Below, one piece after another: positions 55,916-64,000 of a stretch of 64,000 bases of DNA. This DNA comes from Pomphorhynchus laevis. Taxonomy: Eukaryota; Acanthocephala; Palaeacanthocephala; Echinorhynchida; Pomphorhynchidae. Below the pieces are notes generated by a model. The model did no database searches. It worked only from the letters and a program-made list of their open reading frames with translations, and was not told the origin of the DNA. The stretch lies in assembly GCA_012934845.2 (NCBI GenBank), contig WNNJ02000833.1, forward strand, positions 1 through 64,000, in the 5' to 3' direction. The position numbers were made by a program, and so were the translations under genes. Within the stretch, counting starts at the first letter, position 1; each line of letters starts with the position of its first letter.

Positions 55916-56090
55916 AAGAGTTTAAATTTAAACTCTTAAGAGTTTAAATTTAAGAGTTTAATGAGTTTTAATAAGTTTAAAGAGTTTAAAGACTTTAAAG
56001 AGTTTTAAAGAGTTTCAAGAGTTTTTAAAAGCTTTAAGAGATTTAAGAGTTTAAATTTAAACTCTTTAGCAGAAAATCTTAAACTGTTAA
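55916..56090. repeat. AGAGTTTAA-type short repeat tract
   Basis: Irregular tandem copies of AAGAGTTTAAA and its complement form a self-complementary tract between oppositely oriented PLE 3'-region copies. Confidence 0.8.
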
Positions 56091-56094
56091 GATG

Positions 56095-56325
56095 ATTTTT
56101 TTATCAAATTTCATCAGAGGAAATACGTCATTAGCATGTATTTAGACTTGCAACTATGTTGAGTCTAATAGGGGTCAAAACATAATAACATTGTAGTGCT
56201 TCCTGATGACCTTATCAAATTTTTATAAAATCTTATATAATTATTTATTATTTATCTTTATTTACATTTATATAGTATAAAATAGGTAAACAGAGTTTGC
56301 TGATTACAGCATTTATATTAATATT
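56095..56325 (+). repeat. PLE 3'-region repeat, solo copy, internally deleted
   Basis: Contains CATCAGAGGAAATACGTCAT, then the GC-rich block in worn form, and jumps to the AT-rich end near 56215. Confidence 0.75.
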
Positions 56326-56365
56326 AAAATATCAATATATCATAAAATTAAAATTATCGTAATTA

Positions 56366-56535
56366 CCGAAACCTGATAACATTGCAGTACCTCATAATGA
56401 CCTCTAATCCTTATTCTGATACATCTTATATAAATGTTTATACTCTTATTAAATCTTATATAATTATTTATTATTTATCTTTATTTTTATCTATATATAG
56501 TATAAAATACGTATACTTAGTTATTTGATCTGATC
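56366..56535 (+). repeat. PLE 3'-region repeat, solo copy
   Basis: Begins CCGAAACCTGATAACATTGC and ends with the terminus near 56510-56530. Confidence 0.75.
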
Positions 56536-57094
56536 TTACTTTGTAATTGTCAAAATTCTTAGAATCGTCTAAATCACATTAATCGTCTTAATTCTTTAAG
56601 CATCCTCCTAAGTGCTTGATTGACACGTGCCTTATATATTCTGTTAAATATTTTTAGTGTGATATTTAAATTCTCCATACTTACCATTCTTCTCTAGTTT
56701 CATCTATTTATCTTTAAGTCTACTACATATAGACTTTATAACTATTAAATATTATTATTGAATATTATCATATGTACTTATAATGATATTGTATAATTAT
56801 AATATAATTACATATTATAATATTCAATAATAGTATTTAATAGTTACAAAATATATATGTAGTAGAGTTAAAGTTAGATTAAATTACAGACGAATAAGAA
56901 AAACGGAAATAAAAATAGAAATAAAGTTGAATTCTTAACTTTATATTTAAATCACTTTAGATCACTTTAGATTAGATATATATTATGATTGTAAAATACA
57001 ATATAGTTAGTCATTTATACTTTCAGAAATTAATTTTAAATTAACTAAATTAATTTAGATATTGATCGCAACTCAAAGAACTTAATTGAACTCA

Positions 57095-57182
57095 ACTCAA
57101 AGAACGCAATTTTGATTTAGCATTATTATGTTTTGTTTATTTTATAATTATATTAAATACGTAGACTCAGTTAGCTGATTTA
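57095..57182 (+). repeat. PLE 3' terminus, short fragment
   Basis: The AT-rich part (AGCATTATTATGTTTTG) and ACGTAGACTCAGTTAGCTGA are present. Confidence 0.75.
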
Positions 57183-58045
57183 ATATTAGTTTTAATCTTA
57201 ATTTTAGATTAAAATTTAGATTTAAAAATATCAATAATTAGATACGATTTTTTGTTTTTTAAATTATAAATTCATTATATATTTCAACTAAATATGTTCC
57301 CACAAATAGACCTCAAAATTAAAAATTGAGAAAGTCTTTAATCAACTGAATGTTGAAAGAAACCTCTGCAAAACCGTTGAGCTCAACCCACCTATGCCGA
57401 TTTTATTATTGCCAAGGCTATTTCGCGTTGAGGATTTACGATGATGTCTTCGTATTTTAAATTGCTCAGCTTAGTTAGCATGGACTTCAAATTTAGATTT
57501 TGTAACTATTAAATACTATTTTTGAATATTATATTATTAATTATAATATAATTACATATTATAACATATTCAAAATAGAATTATAATATATAATAATATT
57601 ATATTTAAAAAGGATTTATTATATAATAATATAATGTAATAGTTTTTGAGATGGCCTTCAAATTTTAAAATTGTAATTGATACAGTAGTTAATTGAGTGA
57701 ATGTTAGAAGTAGCCTCTATACGATCGTGAAGCTTTAAAGCACGCAGATGCCAATTTCATATATTTATTTATTAAGTAGACCAAAACATTATATATAACT
57801 CTTCAAGTTGCATCACAATTGAGCAAAAGGAAAAAATAAATTGCACATATATTCATAGATCCAAATTACCAACGGAAACGAAACTGCTCTGCTCAATTAG
57901 AACAGTTCGTTGTATTTTTATAATTTGAGTGATTCATTATATTTGAACAAAGATAACGAGTTTCTATTGATTCTAAATATTTGATTTTGATAATCCATTT
58001 TTATTTAAATTTTGGGAGCAGGATCAAATAATAAAACTTAATTTT
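57183..58045. other. stretch without a recognised gene
   Basis: AT-rich. Two loosely similar blocks near 57310-57370 and 57645-57740 (phrases TTAATTGAGTGAATGTTAGA / AACTGAATGTTGAA and AACCTCTGCA / GCCTCTATA) suggest an old duplication. Confidence 0.35.
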
Positions 58046-58126
58046 AATATTTCGCTAACTTCTGTTAGCATCATCAGAACAAATAAGTATATTTCTGATG
58101 ATGCTAATAGAAATTAACGTAGAATT
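58046..58126. ncRNA. pair of head-to-head hammerhead-like motifs
   Basis: On the minus strand, 58077-58046 reads CTGATGA, a perfect GCTAAC / GTTAGC stem, then GAAATATT. On the plus strand, 58095-58126 reads CTGATGA, a related stem (GCTAAT / ATTAAC) and a lost GAAA. The two face away from a 17-base centre. The minus-strand core uses the common U at the variable position of CUGANGA. Confidence 0.5.
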
Positions 58127-58549
58127 TGGCTTGCACTAAAAATATACCAATATTGAATAACTTGCACTCAAATATTTCGTCAAAAAAACAGCAAACCACT
58201 CCAAGTCGGCATTTAGGTCACGAATCGAGGTTTTAATGTTAAAATTTATCGAATTCAGCATATCGAGAAATAAAACTAGTTTTGATTTTTACACTTGAGC
58301 ATATCTTGAAATGGCATGTTCGAGTGAATGGCATCGCATGACATCTATCAGATTGAATGTTATGGTGTAACGAATATCGGTGGTACATCGTAGTCAGTCG
58401 TTTTTAATAATAAAGATTTTCTTCTAAAATAGCGTGAAGGCTAAATCGAAACAGCAAAAATACAAACAAAAACAGTAGGTACTGAACTTTATATTTCTTG
58501 ACGCATCAATAATCTTCAGGCATGCAGCATATTTGTAGAATTTGATGCC

Positions 58550-61500
58550 CCCAGAACTTTCTGGGGAAAGTTCTTAAAAAATAAGAATAATCCCGAGATT
58601 ATTTTGGTATACCAAAAGAGTACATGAGCACTCCCTCTAAATGACATACGATGGGCTCGTTTCAGGCCCCATCTAGCTCTCTTTAGGACACTCTTGAATC
58701 TATACAAGTCTGATTCAGCGATCCATCTAATCGTGATGGTGAATCATAGGTATCTTACTCGATGTGTGCAGACTGTGAGTGGTTGATTGTACAATATGGA
58801 GGAGAGAGCTGATAGGAGTAGTTTCTTTAATTTTTTCTTTGTTTAGGGATGTGCCATTAAATACTATCACCTGCAATTTGGAAGGATTGAGAAGAAGATT
58901 TGAAGAGGGTAACTGGTCTTTTAATCTTTTAAAGAATTGGCTAATTTGAGAGAGACTACATCTTTGCACCTATGTCCGGAGAACAAGACTGTTGTATCAT
59001 CAGTGTATCCGACTAAAGGTTATTCACTAGAAAAGCTTTAAAAAGGACAATCGTAGCAGCAAGGTATATATTGGAGAAAGTGTAGATCCATGTGGCACGC
59101 CTGTAATTGGGTAGAACTGACGCGCATCAGGGTTATCTTCGTAAAAAATGGCTTGGTGTACATCACTATCTCTACCCTGTTAGCAATTATAGCAGGCAGC
59201 CTGAGGGACCTGAGAGAAGAGATAGCAAAGGGAATGGAGATGTTGTCAGATGTGACAAAAAAGTCAAACAAAACAGCCACAGCTAGCCGAGGACTGTTAT
59301 CTTGACGAAACTTATGCACTTCACTATTGCTGAACGGATCGAGCGATCTTTGACAAACCCATGAAAACTTGGTGGGATTAAATTTCGCCTTATTAAGTGA
59401 TGGCAGATTTTACGCACAAGTGCTTTTTTGTAAATTAAGATGAGGAAGTTTTGAATGGAAATAAGCTGCATGTCTTTAGGACGTGTAACCGGTTTCTTTT
59501 TTAGTAAAAAATAAACGCCTGATCATATTAATACCGTCTATATCAAAAAGGGTGGCTAATAGGGTCGTAATAGCAACCTCTATTCTCTTACTGTCTGTCA
59601 AAAGCCGACAAATGCGAGTGGATGGTGGTGAATGGGTTTTGGACGTACCTTAAAGTAGCCCACAAAAGTTCAGGATTTCCGTAAAAGAAAGTCCTGAACT
59701 CTCCTTTAAACAGGAGAGTTTAACGTATGAAAGGAGATTCTTTAACTCTTTTTTCCACCTTCTGAAACCGCTCCAGGTAGAGATATGATGGAGAGAAGAT
59801 GTGACTCCATAATTTTGTATGGGTAGTGATTCCTCTAAAACTTTATCAAGGGCTATGTTTCCAATCCAACCCTATGCTATCTCCTTCCAGCTGACAAACT
59901 TCTATTTCTTGAATATTTTTCAGAAGGAAGACAGAAGGATTAAGGCGATCAATGCTCACCCTGTACGTACTCAGTTGAGATCTATAGCTAGAGCTCTAAT
60001 ATTCTTTCAAAAGATCCTGTCTGATGGAAACGGATTTGGAAGGTGTAACATTTTTGCTAGGACCTTGAGTTTTATCGGAGTGGGATTGAAAATGACTTTT
60101 AATTAATATGACTTTTAATTCCTTGAGATGTAGGAATTAAATCGGGTTAGGCACTCATTTCATACAAATGGGAAGAGCCAGATAGTTGTCTGGTAGAAGC
60201 GCTTTGATTGCATTAGTTAAATCTTCTCCTCAGCATCGTATCTTCCTCTAACTACCAACTGAGTAGGTCGTGCGAGGTAAACAATGGTTAGCGCAACTGT
60301 TCAATACAGAGCGTCTTTAACAGCCATTTATCAAGTAGCACAGGTATGTTGAGTAGAGTGTTTGTTGTTGTGCAAAGAAAGGTGGGAAAACGGTAGTTTG
60401 TTAATAAGATATTCGTTCTTAGCTTTTTCGAAGTGCTGCATTAATTCAACGATCAGTTCTGTCGTTGAAATCAACAAGTAGCATGTCATAACCGCTACCT
60501 AATATACGATTCAAGAGGTCACGGTTATTGTGAATCTCCCCATCCGAATATAGATATTGACCATACTGAAACGTTTACTGTTCTTCTAGAGTGTTATCAC
60601 TAAACAATACATAACTGGAAAGAAGGTATTCAGTAAGAGGGAATATCTTAAATGGTTCTTAACTAAGGTTAGAAAACCCTGAGATGAAGATTAGTAAGGT
60701 TGGGTTATGTACGAAGTAAAGTGGGCGATTATTGCTTTGGTAAAAATCGAGTAATGTCCTGGGGTGACCGGATATATCTAGTCTGCTGAAGAACTATTAC
60801 ATCTGCATTGCGACCAGATAAAAGGCTAATAGCAGAAGCACCTCCCGAATTCAACTAAATGATGTTTAATGTAAACGGTTCAGGACTACTTACCATTGCG
60901 ATTAGTGTCACATAAATGAGCTAGCAACCCCCTAATTGGAACGAGAGATGAGAAGGTTCCCTATACTATATCCAGACCCACCAGAGAGACAGCTCTTTTC
61001 GTCATTGCCGGTGAAGGCAGTATCATCTCCCTTATTCACATGATTGTTGTCTAACTCCACTTCTTGCCTTTTTAGTAAGTTGGACAGAACTGAATGTTCG
61101 TCTTTTGATTACACTGTGAAAATCGGAGGTGAAGTTTGGAGTCACCAGGGCTTCCAGAAACATGGTGATTATCCCTTCATCTGTTTAATAGTTTCGTTGT
61201 TATTAATTTCGATAATTTTTAGGATTGCAGTTTCGGATAGGGATGTAGTTTTCGAGGCATATCGAAATGAAGCATGCTGGGACTTAGTTTTCATGGTGTG
61301 ACGTTTTTGATACTATTTAAAAGCTGCGCACTTGTGAGACCACGTCGGTTGTTCTATCTCGCAGTTACAGCATACCGAAGATTTCGCGCATTATTCTGAG
61401 GTATTGTAATTTTCAGCGGACTCACATATCTCTCATTTGCGGGGGGAATACAGTTGGATCCCTAGTGGTCCCATCTGCAGCAGGTATTGCAGTGGTGATA

Positions 61501-61760
61501 AGTAAGGCCATCGGATTATATGAATTTGCGATTCCAGCCCAATAAAGGCCATATAAATGGAGTAGCCTCCTTTCACTCATGATCAGCATGATATTTTTGA
61601 GTTTTTAAGTATTTTCAAGAATAGATAAGTCTTTAGGCGATAGGTCAGTTAGTATGTTATTTATTTTAACTGATGCTTGAATATGCTTGAAAATAAATGA
61701 TTTCATAATTGTTAGATTCTCCTTAAATATTTCAAGTATTCGTTCGCCAAATTCGTGGTG
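58550..61760 (-). mobile_element. decayed APE-type LINE (jockey/CR1-like), near full length
   Basis: Reading the minus strand from 61.7 kb, an ORF1-like zinc-knuckle segment (HHCNTCCRWDH) lies near 61.5 kb. An endonuclease part with VNIYIRMG and LLVDFNDRTDR lies near 60.55 kb. RT parts follow: RRNLIPPSFHGFVKDRSIRS (59471-59283), PAIIANRVEIVMYTKPFF (59319-59038) and SNLLLNPSKLQVIVFNG (58969-58727). The same family is at 2.64 kb. Every part is split by frameshifts and stops. Confidence 0.72.
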
Positions 61761-61799
61761 ACAAATGAAAGTTTGTACGTGACGGGGAATGCTTTAACA

Positions 61800-62060
61800 G
61801 ATTTAAGTATTGTTTACCCAGCATAGTCCGCGCCGATTGGATTCTTCAGGGGGAGGGGAATCTTCGTTCAGTCGGAAGGCGGCGTGTTGGATCGGTTGGG
61901 GGGGCTCAGATCCCCCTGGGTTTGAGGCCATGAAGAAAGGGAAGACTGCAAGAAAGAAATGAACTGTGCTTTCTGTCTTTAACTGTCACTCTTAACTGAC
62001 TGTTATTACTTTTTTTCTCATTTATGTTTTTGTGATTCAATAAAATCTTTATTATTAGAG
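61800..62060 (+). mobile_element. 3' end of the same LINE family, plus strand
   Basis: TTCAGTCGGAAGGCGGCGTG matches the C-terminal coding end at 2.69 kb (there on the minus strand). It is followed by a tail with CAATAAAATCTTTATTATTA. It ends just before the plus-strand copy at 62.1 kb. Confidence 0.65.
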
Positions 62061-62099
62061 TTAAGTACATGCAAAAATTGTTTCAGCAAGTAACATGTT

Positions 62100-63720
62100 G
62101 TCTTAACTATCAAAGAATTTCAAAAAAGTGCTTTTCCCAGTCAATGGATCTAATCAAGTAAGTAATGATTTATTTGTTCCTTGTAATACTCTGGAGGGAG
62201 AACCTATCCCAGTACCAAAATTGGTCAACTTAATAATTATTAAACTATTGGTGCCACAAGAAAGGCAAAACCTCTTCGACATCTTTTTAAGAGAATTAGC
62301 TATAAAAGCGAATTTTACTTAATACAATTTAGTAGAATTAATACAAAAGTAAATTAAAATTTCCTTCGATTCGCCCGAATTGGCAAAATCATATCCTGAA
62401 TTTTTCAATCGCATATATTCAGATTTAGCCACCATATCGTCAAAGCCGATTCTTTCGTCAGTAAAAATTAATAATATTTCTGCATTCCTCACAAAGGACG
62501 ATGTAGCATTTCGAGAAAAAGACTTTAACATATCCAATATCCTATTCATTACAAACAAGAAAGGATCTCCTATTCAGTGGCATTTTGTAACGCCCTGGTG
62601 GATGTCGCTCAGAAAATCATGAACTCTCCTTGTAACCCTTTTATGGGCTACAATTTGAAATTTTCTTTATTGGAGACGGATACATTAACGTACCCCTACT
62701 GCAACAATTTCCACAAGTGGGGACATCGGTCCTCTGGTTGCTACTTGTGGTCTGCGGCTCAAATATGCTACATCAGACTAAATGCAAGATTAGACCTTGC
62801 TATTTGAACTGTGTGGATAAGCACCTCATGGTCAAAGAAATGTAGTTTCTTTAAGAACTATCAAAAGCTGCACAGGCTGGAAAAACCCAAACCCGATAGT
62901 TTAGCTGCAGCTATCACAGCCGAGATAAAAAGAAGAAAGAATTTCTGATGTTGATATTCTAAAATTCATGAAAACGAAACATCAAGAATATACTGTTCGC
63001 TTTGAGAACCTAGTCAAATATTAAGTTAGTCAACTAGGTAATTCCATCCGGGCTCCCACAGTTAAGAAGGCGACCAACAAAAGAAATATAGCCAAGTCCA
63101 ATAATAAAAATGGTTCAGCACAGTATATAGCACCGAAGCTGGTATGCACGAACTCTTTGTGGGCAATCGGAACCCAGGGAAATGATGATAATGCATATGG
63201 GGAAATGTCTACACCTGTTGGAACATGGGGTTTAAAAGGCGACCTTTTATCATCTGGTTCCGTCTAAGCGAAAGGCGGCACACTCCGATTACATTAATGC
63301 AATGGGAAGTACTCAAGAGCTTTTTTCACTGAATATCCTTCATCGGAATTCGGGAAGTGCTTCTGCCCATAGGCTTCTATCTGGTAGAGATGTAGATGTT
63401 ATAGTTCTTAAAGAGACGCGGTCTATCCGTCTCCTCCAGGACATTACTCGATTTATCCCTAAGTATATTTACACACTTCAATCCGTATATAACCCTTTGA
63501 CACTCCTACTCTTCGCAAAATCTTCTAACCATAGTTAAAAGCTCCTTAAGGTTCTTCCTCTTATTAAACTGTTCGCATCCAGCCATGTTTTGTTTAGTTA
63601 TAGCACTTGTCAAGAACGGTAAACGCATCAGCTTAGCCAATGTCTACATCCGGCAGGCAGAGATTCACAAGAACCGTGACCTCCTGGAAAGTATTTTAGG
63701 TAGCTTGCGAAGAGAGGGAT
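62100..63720 (+). mobile_element. 5' half of the same LINE family, plus strand
   Basis: The ORF1-like part includes frames at 62128-62322, 62380-62622 and 62577-62807. The last has a zinc-knuckle-like YCNNFHKWGHRSSGC. The ORF2 start at 63302 has an endonuclease segment, LLSGRDVDVIVLKETRSI, and later KNGKRISLANVYIRQ and HKNRDLLESILGSL. Frames are broken. At about 63720 it stops and a minus-strand copy begins. Confidence 0.68.
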
Positions 63721-64000
63721 GAATTAAATTCGGTCAAACTCTCATTCCATATCCTGAGGAAGATTTGGATAGCTGCGTGAAAGAAGAATACTCTAATATG
63801 ATCATTATGAAACCTTCTTCTAAGCAACGTATCTTCCTCTAAACGTCAGCGTATTAGATCATGAGAGGTGGTCAGTTGTTTACGCGTCTACTAAGTGCAT
63901 ATAAGTTTTAACAACCACGTCATATGTAGCAGTAAAATGTCGAGGAGTGAATTTGTTGTTTAGCAATGAAAGGTAGGGGTCGGTGATTTGTGTATAACAT
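63720..64000 (-). mobile_element. start of another minus-strand copy of the LINE, runs off the window
   Basis: The DNA resembles 60120-60415 in the same orientation (shared words GTATCTTCCTCTAA, TTGTTGT, AAAGGT), which is the region after the endonuclease of the minus-strand copy. Confidence 0.6.

Overview
The window looks like nuclear DNA of an AT-rich (roughly three quarters A+T by eye) animal. It holds five conserved eukaryotic housekeeping genes split by introns that are either tiny (45-46 nt in two cases) or several kilobases long. Between and inside these genes lies a dense layer of retroelements and foldback elements. The proteins are diverged from human homologues, so a fast-evolving invertebrate is plausible, but I cannot name a phylum.

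Layout. 1-8 kb: a truncated Penelope-like element (PLE), a LINE 3' fragment, a long TA microsatellite and two foldback elements. 8-11.2 kb (+): the ArfGAP part of an AGFG/drongo gene, whose third recognisable exon is bracketed by two nearly identical ~1.15-kb segments. 12.8-18 kb: a PLE of the type with an N-terminal GIY-YIG domain, bounded by inverted terminal repeats that carry hammerhead-like motifs, plus a second PLE piece. 18.1-21.2 kb (+): six phase-compatible exons of an unrecognised gene, possibly a continuation of AGFG. 21.7-24.9 kb (-): a complete, open RTE-clade LINE with a perfect 15-bp target-site duplication, far more GC-rich than its surroundings. 26.3-33.6 kb (-): EIF2B4 in ten exons, with a foldback element and a Rex3-like RTE fragment in intron 1. 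34.9-37.8 kb (+): a long, decayed retroelement with a Cys-rich N-terminus, RT and a restriction-like endonuclease. 38.4-41.5 kb (-): HGH1. 42.0-45.2 kb (-): a very short GPATCH4-like gene with retroelement debris in its second intron. 46-47.1 kb: a CR1/L2-like LINE fragment ending in a hairpin. 48.3-53.6 kb (-): DIMT1, whose two coding halves are 4.4 kb apart. 51-57 kb: many short copies of one repeat that is also the 3' region of the PLE. 58-64 kb: head-to-head hammerhead-like motifs and decayed copies of one APE-type LINE family in both orientations.

The genes do not form a pathway in the bacterial sense, but EIF2B4 (initiation-factor exchange), HGH1 (eEF2 folding), GPATCH4 (nucleolar G-patch protein) and DIMT1 (18S rRNA methylation) all serve ribosome production or translation and lie on the same strand. 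All exon boundaries were spliced by eye from GT/AG sites, frame and remembered family sequences; no alignment was run.
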